From Streptomyces beihaiensis (lineage in GTDB: Bacteria > Actinomycetota > Actinomycetes > Streptomycetales > Streptomycetaceae), in the NCBI RefSeq assembly GCF_026274175.1, contig NZ_JAPHNL010000274.1:1-41162 (forward strand): 41,162 nucleotides of DNA, given 5' to 3'. Positions 26,954 to 36,098 of the stretch are shown here, in pieces. Below the pieces are notes generated by a model. The model saw only the letters and a list, made by a program, of their open reading frames with translations, did not search any database and was not told the origin of the DNA. The number at the start of each line of letters is the position of its first letter. Position 1 is the first letter of the stretch. Position numbers and translations under genes: made by a program.

Positions 26954-27260
26954 TCACATGCCCGCCGCGTCGAGGGCGTACGGCGACCGCAGCGCCCTGG
27001 CCGCCGTGATCCGTCCGCCCGAGACCGTGATCTGCACGTGGACCGGGCCGTCCTCGGTCTGCACGGTGCCGCCCGTGACGGTACGCGTGGTGGTGGTCCG
27101 GGTGCGGGTGGGCGGAGCCGGTGTGGTCGGGGCGTGGCGCGTGGGCGTACGGGTGGCAGGCGGGACGGACGGTGTCGTCGGCGCCGTCGGTCCGGGCGCG
27201 TCCCAGACGGGCCACTCGATCCGGTGGTGTTCACAGTTCCTGGTGGATGTGGCCGGACGG
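26954..27260 (-). pseudogene. Decayed second FMN-binding protein gene
   Basis: The frame ending at 26954 reads TRTVTGGTVQTEDGPVHVQI then TVSGGRITAARALRSP, closely matching the intact FMN-binding protein at 22063-22599 (TRTVTGDTVQTRYGPVQVEL). After RSP it jumps to YALDAAGM and stop, matching SALDKAGV at the intact C-terminus. About 47 codons between them, including the SGAT-x-T flavinylation motif, are missing in frame. Upstream is a Thr/Pro-rich linker-like stretch but no signal peptide and no credible start. The upstream limit is approximate. Confidence 0.7.
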
Positions 27261-27394
27261 GGCCGCGTTCCTCCGGACACGGATGCGGCGCCGGGGGCCG
27301 GCCGTACCCGTTCCTCTGGGACAGCGGATCGCCCGCGCCGACCGTCACCGCTCCCGCTCGGCGGCGGGGGAGTGCCGGTCCTCGGCAGCGCACA

Positions 27395-28889
<1,495 letters not shown>

Positions 28890-28904
28890 CAGCCGCGAGG
28901 TTCG

Positions 28905-28942
28905 GGGGCCCGGTTCGTCCGTACGGGGACGGGCCGGGCCCC
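28905..28942 (+). terminator. argH terminator
   Basis: 28905-28920 pairs with 28927-28942 (16 bp, two G-U type positions) around a 6-nt loop, followed by TT. It begins 15 nt after the argH stop. Confidence 0.75.
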
Positions 28943-28985
28943 TTCGCGCGCCCCGCACGGGGCCGTGCGGGCACCCGCACGGGTC

Positions 28986-29255
28986 TCAGCGCCGCGCCCG
29001 CGAGCCGCCTCCGTAGCTCGACAGGTCGAGCAGCAGCCCGCACACCACGAGCACCCAGCCGATGCCGCGCACGCCGACGACCGGCGCGTACGCGAGCACG
29101 TACGCCAGGGTCGTCCACGGCAGCAGGATCAGGCCGAACAGGGGCATCAGGAGGCCCGTGAAGGCGCGGTCCACGAGGTTCGTGAACAGCCAGGTGCACG
29201 CCAGCGCGACCCGCGGCCCGATCGCCGCGAGGATCACGAAGATGCAGCACCCCAT
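28986..29255 (-). CDS. Small integral membrane protein
   Basis: 89 residues with three hydrophobic stretches (about 4-25, 34-55 and 62-78) and a basic C-terminus ending GGGSRARR. No family recognised; similar small proteins recur in Streptomyces. The ATG at 29255 has an excellent AGGAGG with a 6-nt spacer. It is divergent from the TetR gene across 129 bp. Confidence 0.7.
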   Translation of the reverse strand: MGCCIFVILAAIGPRVALACTWLFTNLVDRAFTGLLMPLFGLILLPWTTLAYVLAYAPVVGVRGIGWVLVVCGLLLDLSSYGGGSRARR

Positions 29256-29347
29256 GCCGGTACCTCCTGGGTCCTGGGAAGTCTTTGAACCGCTTCAGTC
29301 GTAACACTGCGTGAGCCGACGGGCCACCGGAGACACATACACCCTGA

Positions 29348-29385
29348 TGAGACATCTGTGTCTCACGTGGGCTACGCTTGTCTCA
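29348..29385. promoter_or_regulatory. TetR operator and leaderless promoter
   Basis: TGAGACA (29348-29354), a 4-nt spacer and its exact complement TGTCTCA (29359-29365) form a perfect dyad. A third TGTCTCA (29379-29385) runs into the start codon of the TetR gene. TACGCT at 29373-29378 is a -10-like element giving transcription starting at or near the ATG at 29385. Binding by the TetR product would shut down both it and the exporter gene. Confidence 0.65.
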
Positions 29386-29936
29386 TGCCAGTCGATCGCG
29401 CCCAGGTGCTGCACAGCGCTGCCGCCCTGCTCACCCGCAAGTCCACCGCCACGATGGACGAGGTCGCACGGGCCGCGGGCATCAGCCGCGCCACCCTGCA
29501 CCGCCACTTCGCGGGCCGCGACGCGCTCGTGCGCGCCCTGGAGGACCTGGGCATCCGGGAGTGCGAGGCGGCGCTCGACCGCGCCCGCCTGGTCGAGGGC
29601 CGGGCCGAGGACGCGCTGCGCCGCCTGATCCGCGAGATCGAGCCGGCGGCGCCGCTGCTCGCCTTTCTCACCACGGAGAACCAGCTCTTCGAGGGCGACG
29701 CCCAGAACGAGGGCTGGACGCGGCTCGACACCCGCATGGCCGAGCTCTTCCGGCGCGGCCAGGAAGCGGGCGAATTCCGCATCGACCTGACCCCGGCCTG
29801 GCTGTGCGAGGCGCTCTACGGCCTCGTGGGCAGCGCCGCGTGGTCCGTGCAGGACGGCCGGGTGGCGGCCAAGGACTTCTCATTCATGATCGCCGAGCTG
29901 CTGCTCGGCGGCGTACGACGGAGAGTGGAACCATGA
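29385..29936 (+). CDS. TetR-family repressor of the adjacent exporter
   Basis: 183 residues. The N-terminal helix-turn-helix is STATMDEVARAAGISRATLH RHF with the usual layout at residues ~18-42. The C-terminal ligand domain is not assignable. The ATG at 29385 has no ribosome-binding site and overlaps an operator half-site; it is probably leaderless. Its stop overlaps the MFS start (ATGA), a classic repressor/efflux arrangement. Confidence 0.9.
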   Translation: MPVDRAQVLHSAAALLTRKSTATMDEVARAAGISRATLHRHFAGRDALVRALEDLGIRECEAALDRARLVEGRAEDALRRLIREIEPAAPLLAFLTTENQLFEGDAQNEGWTRLDTRMAELFRRGQEAGEFRIDLTPAWLCEALYGLVGSAAWSVQDGRVAAKDFSFMIAELLLGGVRRRVEP

Positions 29937-31465
29937 CCAGCACACATCAGCGCACGCCCGAGGCGGAGGTGACGGCGGCCCGTCCCGGACGGTGGCTCGC
30001 CCTCTCCGTCCTGGTGCTGGCCGTGCTGCTCGTCGCCGTGGACGCCACGGTGCTCGGCCTCGCCACCCCCTACATCAGCGAGGACCTGAAGCCGTCGGGC
30101 ACCCAGCTGCTGTGGATCGGCGACGTCTATTCCTTCGTCATCGCCGGTCTGCTCGTCTCCATGGGCAGCCTCGGCGACCGCATCGGCCGCAAGAAGCTCC
30201 TGCTGACCGGTGCGGTCGCCTTCGGCGCCGTCTCCGTGCTCAACGCCTACGCGACCACACCCGAGTTGATGATCCTGGCCCGCGCCCTGCTCGGCGTGGC
30301 GGGCGCGACGCTCATGCCGTCGACCCTGGCCCTGATCCGCAACATCTTCCACGACCCGCGCGAACGCTCCCTTGCCGTCGGCATCTGGGGCGCCATGGCG
30401 TCGGCGGGCGCGGCCGTCGGGCCGGTGGTCGGCGGGTTCCTGCTCGAACACTTCTGGTGGGGCTCGGTCTTCCTCATCAACCTGCCCGTGATGGCGGTCC
30501 TCGTCGTGGTCGGTGCCAAGCTGATCCCCGAGTCGAAGAACCCGGTGCCGGGCCCCTGGGACCTGCCGAGCGTCGGCCTCTCCCTCATCGGCATGATCGG
30601 TGTGGTCTACGCCGTCAAGGAGGCGGCGGCGAACGGCTTCCACTGGGACGTGGCGGCATCGGCGCTCGTCGGACTGGCCGCCCTGGCCTGGTTCGTGCGC
30701 CGACAGCTCACCCTGGACGCACCGCTCCTGGACATGCGCCTGTTCCGCAACCGCGGCTTCTCCGGTGCCGTCCTGGCCGACCTGCTGACCATCCTCGGCC
30801 TGTCCGGGCTGGTCTTCTTCCTCTCCCAGTTCCTGCAACTGGTGCAGGGCCGGGAGCCGTTCGAGGCGGGTCTGGCCGAACTGCCCGCGGCCGTCGGCGC
30901 GGTGGGCGCCGGTCTCCTCGCGGGCAGCGCGGCGCGCCGCTTCTCCGTACGCTCGGTGGTCGCCGGCGGCCTCGCGGCGGTGGGCCTCGCGCTCGCGGCG
31001 CTCACCACGCTGAGCCACTCCACCGGCTATCCGCTGCTCGGCGCGGTGCTCCTGGTGGTCGGGATCGGCGCGGGCTTCTCGTTCACGGTCACGGCCGACG
31101 TGATCCTCTCCAGCGTGCCCAAGGAACAGGCGGGCGCCGCGTCGGCGGTCTCCGAGACGGCGTACGAACTCGGGGCCGCGCTCGGCATCGCGCTGCTCGG
31201 CTCGATCGTCACCGGGGTCTACGCGGACTTCGCGACGCCTTCCGGTGTGCCCGGGGACGTGGCGTCGGCGGCACACGAATCGCTCGGCGGCGCCGTCGAG
31301 TCGGCGTCGGCGCTGCCACCGGCGCAGGCGGCGGATCTGCTGGCGCAGGCCAAGGGAGCCTTCGTGGACGGGTTGCAGGTGGCGACGGGCGTGGGCGCGG
31401 CGGTCCTGCTGGCCACGGCCGCGGCGGCGTGGTTCCTCCTGCGCGGCCAGCGCCTGGAGGCGTAG
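29933..31465 (+). CDS. MFS drug exporter, DHA2 (EmrB/QacA) family
   Basis: 510 residues, about 14 membrane helices. Motif A is GSLGDRIGRKKLLL; the helix-1 acid motif is VLLVAVDATVLGLATPYI (motif D1), and the motif C region in helix 5 is AMASAGAAVGPVVGGFLLEH. These predict proton-driven export of a drug or metabolite; the substrate is unknown. It is cotranscribed with the TetR gene by 4-bp overlap. Confidence 0.92.
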   Translation: MTSTHQRTPEAEVTAARPGRWLALSVLVLAVLLVAVDATVLGLATPYISEDLKPSGTQLLWIGDVYSFVIAGLLVSMGSLGDRIGRKKLLLTGAVAFGAVSVLNAYATTPELMILARALLGVAGATLMPSTLALIRNIFHDPRERSLAVGIWGAMASAGAAVGPVVGGFLLEHFWWGSVFLINLPVMAVLVVVGAKLIPESKNPVPGPWDLPSVGLSLIGMIGVVYAVKEAAANGFHWDVAASALVGLAALAWFVRRQLTLDAPLLDMRLFRNRGFSGAVLADLLTILGLSGLVFFLSQFLQLVQGREPFEAGLAELPAAVGAVGAGLLAGSAARRFSVRSVVAGGLAAVGLALAALTTLSHSTGYPLLGAVLLVVGIGAGFSFTVTADVILSSVPKEQAGAASAVSETAYELGAALGIALLGSIVTGVYADFATPSGVPGDVASAAHESLGGAVESASALPPAQAADLLAQAKGAFVDGLQVATGVGAAVLLATAAAAWFLLRGQRLEA

Positions 31466-31470
31466 GGGCC

Positions 31471-31494
31471 CACCGTGCCCACGCCGGGACGGTG
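31471..31494. terminator. Weak hairpin between convergent MFS and plsC genes
   Basis: CACCGTGCCC (31471-31480) pairs with GGGACGGTG (31486-31494) with one bulged base. It begins 5 nt after the MFS stop and 11 nt before the end of the acyltransferase gene. Confidence 0.45.
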
Positions 31495-31505
31495 AGGCGA
31501 AGCCG

Positions 31506-32177
31506 CTACGCGGCCTTCGCCTTCGTCGCGTACATGTCGACGTACTCCTGTCCGGACAGCCGCATGACCTCCGCCATCACGGAGTCCGTGACGGCCCGCA
31601 GCACATACCGGTCCCGGTCCATCCCGTCGTAGCGGGAGAACTCCATCGGCTCACCGAACCGCACGGTCACCCGCCCCGGGCGCGGCATCCCCGCCCCGCC
31701 CGGCTGCAGCTTGTCCGTGCCGATCATGGCGAACGGCACCACCGGCGCCCCCGTCATCAGGGTCAGCCGCGCGATCCCGGTCCGGCCGCGGTACAGGCGC
31801 CCGTCGGGGGAGCGCGTGCCCTCCGGGTAGATGCCGAAGATCCGGCCCTCCTCCAGGACACGGCGGCCCGTCATCAGCGCGGCCACACCACCGTTGGCCC
31901 CGTCCCGGTCCACCGGGATCATGCCGACCCCGGTGAAGAACCACGCCATCAGGCGGCCCTTGAGGCTCTTGCCCGTGACGTACTCGTCCTTGCCGATGAA
32001 GAACACCTGCCGGTCGCAGACGAGCGGCAGGATCATCGAGTCGATGAACGTCAGATGGTTTCCGGCCAGGATGACGGGCCCGGTGCCCGGAATCCTCTCT
32101 GCGCCTTCCACGCGCATACGGAACATCAGGCGGATGATCGGTCCGAGCACTGCCTTGATGAGCGCGAAGCGGGACAA
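31506..32177 (-). CDS. PlsC-type 1-acylglycerol-3-phosphate acyltransferase
   Basis: 223 residues. It should acylate lysophosphatidate or a related glycerolipid at the membrane. The catalytic NHLTFID (His41, Asp46) and the phosphate-binding YPEGTRS (about 117-123) are present, as is VPFAMIGT. The start reads TTG at 32177 (GGAGGG 4-5 nt upstream), giving SRFALIKAVLGPIIRLMF. It is divergent from the sigma-like gene. Confidence 0.88.
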   Translation of the reverse strand: MSRFALIKAVLGPIIRLMFRMRVEGAERIPGTGPVILAGNHLTFIDSMILPLVCDRQVFFIGKDEYVTGKSLKGRLMAWFFTGVGMIPVDRDGANGGVAALMTGRRVLEEGRIFGIYPEGTRSPDGRLYRGRTGIARLTLMTGAPVVPFAMIGTDKLQPGGAGMPRPGRVTVRFGEPMEFSRYDGMDRDRYVLRAVTDSVMAEVMRLSGQEYVDMYATKAKAA

Positions 32178-32499
32178 CGGGCCCTCCGGAGTCGTGGAAC
32201 AGGTCGACGAACAAAGCTATGAGTATGTGCAGGTGAGGACGATACTCGCGGCTGCCCGTCCCTCGCACATCGGGTTCACGGACCCGATACGCGAATTTGA
32301 CACACGCGAACGGTCCCGACACCGCCGGCTCACGCGGATGTCACGCACGCGCTCTCCCCGGGCTGTCCCCGGGGGCTCTCCGCCCCACCGGTCCCCGCCG
32401 TCCGACCCGCCCCGTCAACGGCCGGCCCGCCCGCACCACCAGGAGTGGACCGAGGCCGCGTCGGCAACCGGAGCCCGGGCCGGCCGCGTCCCGCCGGGC

Positions 32500-33048
32500 A
32501 TGACGTACGACGCGGTCATCGAAACGCTCCGCCCGCTGCTCGCCGCCGAGATCGGGGCCGAGCTGCCCGTCCCGACCCCGGCCGCAGAGCCGGGCGACGT
32601 CGAGCAGGCCGTCTGGCTGCGCCTGCTCGAACGGCTCGGCGCCCACGGGCCGCCGGGGGACCTCGCGGCCTGGCTGTCCTGCGCCGTCCGCGCCGAGGCG
32701 CGCCGTCAACGCCGTACAGCGGCGCGGCACGAGCCGCTGTACGGCACCGAGCCCGCCGCCGACGCGCGCGCCACCGACCCGGAGCTGCGGCTGCTCGCCA
32801 GGGAGCGGACCCGATCGCTCCATGCCGCCGTTCGGAGGCTGCCCGGTCGCTGCCCCCGCCTCATTCGGGCGCTGCTGTCCCCGCAGGACCTCACATACCG
32901 TGAAATCGCAGGTGAGTTGGGTATCTCACAAGGGAGTCTTGGGCCAGAACGTGCCAGATGTCTGGGATGCCTACGCAGAATCCTGTCGCCCGAGGTTGCG
33001 AGGACGGCCCGCCGGGGAAATGGTGAGGGACAACCGGTGAACAGGTGA
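32500..33048 (+). CDS. Sigma-70-like (ECF-type) protein
   Basis: 182 residues from the ATG at 32500. Residues ~35-75 (DVEQAVWLRLLERLGAHGPP then DLAAWLSCAVRAEARRQRRT) resemble sigma region 2. Residues ~115-165 hold a region 4 helix-turn-helix (LPGRCPRLIRALLSPQDLTY then REIAGELGISQGSLGPERAR). Region 2 is short compared with typical ECF factors. No anti-sigma gene is next to it. An in-frame ATG at 32338 would add 54 residues of Arg/Pro/Ser-rich sequence; neither start has a strong ribosome-binding site, so the N-terminus is uncertain. Confidence 0.7.
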   Translation: MTYDAVIETLRPLLAAEIGAELPVPTPAAEPGDVEQAVWLRLLERLGAHGPPGDLAAWLSCAVRAEARRQRRTAARHEPLYGTEPAADARATDPELRLLARERTRSLHAAVRRLPGRCPRLIRALLSPQDLTYREIAGELGISQGSLGPERARCLGCLRRILSPEVARTARRGNGEGQPVNR

Positions 33049-33065
33049 GCGGGAGGCATGCACAC

Positions 33066-33569
33066 ATGGGCATGAGCGTGACCATCTCTGCGGCGACCGA
33101 CGAGGATGCCGAACAGATTCTCAAGCTGCAGTACCTCTGCTATCAGAGCGAGGCCCAGCTCTACGGGGACTACTCGATCGAACCGCTCACGCAGTCCCTC
33201 GCCTCGGTCCGCGCCGAGCTGGAGAGCGGAACCGTCCTGGTGGCCCGCCTCGGCGACGAGGTCGTCGCCTCCGTGCGCGGCACCGTGGACGCGGAGGGCA
33301 CGGCCCACATCGGCAAGCTGATCGTCCATCCGCGCATGCAGCGCCACGGCCTCGGCGGACGGCTCCTCACCGCGATAGAGACCCGGCTCGGCGAGGCGGG
33401 CGGGGCCAGGCGCTTCCAGCTGTTCACCGGCCACCGCAGCGACCACAACCTGCGCCTGTACCGCAAGCACGGCTACGCGCCCGTGACGACCGAGCGGATC
33501 GACGAGCGGCTGACCGTGGTGAGGCTCGCCAAGGACGCGCGGGCCGACGCGTTCGCGACCAGCGCGTAG
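33066..33569 (+). CDS. GNAT-family N-acetyltransferase
   Basis: 167 residues. Motif A is IGKLIVHPRMQRHGLGGRLL (R-H-G-L-G in the RxxGxG/A position) and the later region SDHNLRLYRKHGYAPV is typical of motif B. The substrate is unknown. ATG at 33066 has GGGAGG with a 9-nt spacer; ATG at 33072 is an alternative. It is 17 nt after the sigma-like gene and probably cotranscribed. Confidence 0.88.
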   Translation: MGMSVTISAATDEDAEQILKLQYLCYQSEAQLYGDYSIEPLTQSLASVRAELESGTVLVARLGDEVVASVRGTVDAEGTAHIGKLIVHPRMQRHGLGGRLLTAIETRLGEAGGARRFQLFTGHRSDHNLRLYRKHGYAPVTTERIDERLTVVRLAKDARADAFATSA

Positions 33570-33576
33570 CGACCGC

Positions 33577-34053
33577 TCAGGCGGACGTCTCCGGAAGCTG
33601 CTGCCGCAGCACGCCCTTGCGCAGCCAGTACATGGCGGTCACCGGCAGCAGCACCGGGATGAAGATGTAGCCCATGCCGTAGTCGGACCACACCGTCGCG
33701 TCCGGGAAAGCCGACGGGTCCGCCAGCGTCCACGTGCCGACGACCAGCACCCCCGCAAGCTCCAGCGCGCAGCACACGAACGCCGCCCGCCTCGCCGTGT
33801 CCCCGCCGCGCACCAGTGAGTACGTGATGAACCCGTAGACCACACCGGCGACCGCCGAAAGCGAGTAGGCGAGCGGCGCCTTGTCGAACTCGGTCGAGAT
33901 CTGCACGGCGGAGCGCGAGACCGCGCCGACCACCATCACGCCGTAGAGCCAGACCAGCAGCATGCCGGGGCCGCCGATGAGCCGCCGCTTGCCGGACTTC
34001 TTCCCGGTCTTCTCCGTCTTCTCCGCGCGCGTGCCCTGTTCCGACGAGGTCAC
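33577..34053 (-). CDS. Integral membrane protein, four helices
   Basis: 158 residues. A basic cytoplasmic N-terminus (EKTEKTGKKSGKRR) is followed by hydrophobic segments at about 31-50, 60-80, 88-110 and 122-145. No named family. The GTG at 34053 starts 8 nt after the start of the preceding gene's stop codon, so the two membrane-protein genes form an operon. It converges with the GNAT gene. Confidence 0.75.
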   Translation of the reverse strand: MTSSEQGTRAEKTEKTGKKSGKRRLIGGPGMLLVWLYGVMVVGAVSRSAVQISTEFDKAPLAYSLSAVAGVVYGFITYSLVRGGDTARRAAFVCCALELAGVLVVGTWTLADPSAFPDATVWSDYGMGYIFIPVLLPVTAMYWLRKGVLRQQLPETSA

Positions 34054-34060
34054 CGTCGCC

Positions 34061-34420
34061 TCATCCTCCCCAGATGTCGAAGAGCCGCACTTCGAGGACG
34101 GCGAGAACCACGCCGCCCGCGGCCGCCGTCACCGAACCCCAGCGGGTCCGCTCGGTCAGCGACATGAGCGCCACCGCCGGAATGCACGCGACCGACCCGA
34201 TCAGGTAGGCGACGAAGATCGTCGTGCCCTGATCCGGTTTCTCGCCCCGCGCCAGCTGCACGATGCCGACCACCAGCTGGACCAGTGCGAGCAGCGCCAC
34301 CACGGCCATGCCGATGAAGTGCCAGTCCTTGGTCGGCTGGTCGCGGTAGGCGGCGAAGCCGCACCACGCGGCGAGCGCGAGCGCGGCGACTCCGGTCGCC
34401 AGGGTCAGGGCATCAAGCAT
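34061..34420 (-). CDS. Small integral membrane protein
   Basis: 119 residues with four hydrophobic segments (about 3-23, 35-57, 68-85 and 97-113) and the motif YRDQPTKDWHFIGM between the first two. No named family. ATG at 34420. It lies immediately upstream of the second membrane protein and is probably coexpressed with it. Confidence 0.75.
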   Translation of the reverse strand: MLDALTLATGVAALALAAWCGFAAYRDQPTKDWHFIGMAVVALLALVQLVVGIVQLARGEKPDQGTTIFVAYLIGSVACIPAVALMSLTERTRWGSVTAAAGGVVLAVLEVRLFDIWGG

Positions 34421-34745
34421 GGGCCAGAGACTATTACGGGCCGAGAGTCCTGATGCGCTCGCCCCCGAATCGCGTCCTGCCGCGAGGGCACGCGGGGGCG
34501 CACACGATGTGGCCCGCGACCGTGGCGTTGACCACAGCCCACGAGTCGCGCGAACGGGTCGTCGATGCCGTGACCGAGGACGGCCGAGGACCTGTCGTCC
34601 GTGTCGGCGCAGGTGAGCGGGGCCTCCGGGGAAGACACCGCCGAGCCGTGATCGTCTCCGGCATCCGGAACCCACCCGTCCACCGCTGTCCGCATTGCGG
34701 ACAGCGGTGGTCGTCCGTCTCCGCCTGTCTGCTTTACTGGTCCGC
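34421..34745. other. Intergenic region; possible decayed minus-strand small gene
   Basis: No confident gene. On the minus strand, codon quality is high in one frame (peptide ADTDDRSSAVLGHGIDDPFA) and then in a different frame (WAVVNATVAGHIVCAPACPR) across about 34440-34640, as if one small gene had a frameshift. No family was recognised. The rest is the palindrome and upstream region of the met leader. Confidence 0.3.
34680..34710. promoter_or_regulatory. Perfect 15-bp inverted repeat upstream of the met leader peptide
   Basis: 34680-34694 (beginning CCACCGCTGTCC) and 34696-34710 are exact complements with one central base. It lies 35 nt before the leader-peptide ATG at 34746. No gene reads toward it to need a terminator: the genes on both sides would be divergent. 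An operator for the methionine transporter is therefore the more likely role. Confidence 0.5.
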
Positions 34746-34832
34746 ATGACCACGACGAGCGACCGCACCCCTGCGACCGAGGCGACCATGACGCCCGGTG
34801 CTCGTTGTATGCGTCGAATGTGCGCCTTCTGA
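34746..34832 (+). CDS. Met/Cys-rich leader peptide upstream of metNIQ
   Basis: A 28-codon ORF with stop TGA at 34830. Its C-terminal half reads MTPGARCMRRMCAF, with three methionines and two cysteines in the last 14 residues. A second ATG at 34788 would give just that 14-mer. TTTACT ends 7 nt before the first ATG, so it could be leaderless. Placed 207 nt before a methionine transporter, it looks like a leader peptide whose translation senses charged Met- or Cys-tRNA. Actinobacterial Cys-rich leader peptides controlling sulfur genes are known; this one was not matched to a named family. Confidence 0.5.
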   Translation: MTTTSDRTPATEATMTPGARCMRRMCAF

Positions 34833-35039
34833 GGGCCCCCGCACCACCGTCTCTTCTCGCGCCCCGAAGCGAGACCCGGTTCTGCCCGCGCACAGCCTCT
34901 CCGTACTGACTCCACCGGAACCGCTCCGCGCAGGAGCGAGCACGAGAGCCCACCGCGCCCGGAAACCGCGCAAGTTCCCGAACGAATGCCCCGTGCCCGG
35001 CACCACCGTGCCGCGCACTCGACAGCTACGGAAACCCAC
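34833..35039 (+). promoter_or_regulatory. Structured leader between leader peptide and metN
   Basis: Three short hairpins are visible: 34855-34860 with 34869-34874 (6 bp), 34922-34927 with 34933-34938 (6 bp, 5-nt loop) and 34998-35003 with 35008-35013 (6 bp, 4-nt loop), the last 27 nt before metN. No S-box/SAM riboswitch core was recognised. It could work as an attenuator coupled to leader-peptide translation. Confidence 0.4.
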
Positions 35040-36098
35040 GTGATCACCACCCAGGGCCTCACCAAGGTCTACCGCTCACGCGGCCGCGAGGTCACCGCAC
35101 TGGACGGCGTCGACCTGCATGTGCGCGAAGGTGAGGTGTTCGGCGTCATCGGCCAGTCCGGCGCCGGGAAGTCCTCGCTGATCCGCTGCGTCAACCTGCT
35201 CGAACGTCCCACCCGCGGCACCGTGACCGTCGACGGCGTGGACCTCACCGCGCTCGCCGGGCGCGGCCCGCGCGCCGGCAAGGAGCTGCGCGCGGCGCGC
35301 AGCCGTATCGGCATGGTCTTCCAGCACTTCAACCTGCTCTCCTCGCGCACCGTCCAGGACAACATCGAGCTGCCCCTGGAGATCCTCGGGAAGTCGGGGA
35401 GGGAGCGCTCGGCCAAGGCACTCGAACTGCTCGACCTCGTCGGCCTCGCCGACAAGGCCAGGGCCTACCCGGCGCAGCTCTCCGGCGGCCAGAAGCAGCG
35501 TGTCGGCATCGCCCGCGCCCTGGCCGGCGACCCGAAGGTGCTGCTCTCCGACGAGGCGACCAGCGCCCTGGACCCGGAGACCACCCGCTCCGTCCTCCAG
35601 CTCCTGCGGGACCTCAACCGGCAGCTGGGCCTGACCGTCCTGCTCATCACCCACGAGATGGACGTCGTCAAGACCGTCTGCGACTCCGCCGCGCTCATGG
35701 AGCACGGACGGGTCGTCGAGTCCGGCACGGTCGGCGAACTCCTCGCCGCCCCCGGCTCCGAGCTGGCCGCCGCGCTCTTCCCGGTCGGCGGCGAGGCATC
35801 CGGCGACGACCGTACGGTCGTCGACGTCACCTTCCACGGGCAGACCACGACCCGGCCGGTCATCTCGCAGCTCTCGCGCACGTACAACATCGACATCTCG
35901 ATCCTCGGCGCCGCGATGGACACGGTCGGCGGCAAGCAGGTCGGCCGGATGCGCATGGAACTGCCCGGCCGCTACGAGGACAACGTCGTGCCCATCGGGT
36001 TCCTGCGCGAACAGGGACTCCAGGTCGACGTGCACGACGGCGTACCCGAAGGCGCGGACGCCGCGCCCGTACTGGTGAAGGACGGTGGGTCCCAGTGA
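35040..36098 (+). CDS. metN: Methionine ABC transporter ATP-binding protein
   Basis: 352 residues. ABC ATPase with Walker A GQSGAGKSS, Q-loop VFQHFNLL, signature LSGGQKQR and Walker B VLLSDEATSALD. The C-terminal ~80 residues (VVDVTFHGQTTTRPVISQLS ... GFLREQGLQVDVH) are the NIL domain, through which bound methionine inhibits transport. The start is taken as GTG at 35040, giving ITTQGLTKVYRS; an ATG at 34986 would lie in the leader hairpin. Stop overlaps metI (GTGA). Confidence 0.95.
   Translation: MITTQGLTKVYRSRGREVTALDGVDLHVREGEVFGVIGQSGAGKSSLIRCVNLLERPTRGTVTVDGVDLTALAGRGPRAGKELRAARSRIGMVFQHFNLLSSRTVQDNIELPLEILGKSGRERSAKALELLDLVGLADKARAYPAQLSGGQKQRVGIARALAGDPKVLLSDEATSALDPETTRSVLQLLRDLNRQLGLTVLLITHEMDVVKTVCDSAALMEHGRVVESGTVGELLAAPGSELAAALFPVGGEASGDDRTVVDVTFHGQTTTRPVISQLSRTYNIDISILGAAMDTVGGKQVGRMRMELPGRYEDNVVPIGFLREQGLQVDVHDGVPEGADAAPVLVKDGGSQ

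Noticed and set aside
31831-32337. Plus-strand frame extending the sigma-like gene upstream through the plsC gene
   Set aside because: It is antisense to PlsC and its 32190-32330 part has low-GC third positions such as ATA, TTT and TAT typical of intergenic DNA.
34833-35039. SAM-I/SAM-IV riboswitch before metN
   Set aside because: I looked for the conserved core and pseudoknot motifs and saw none; the Met/Cys-rich leader ORF is a better explanation.
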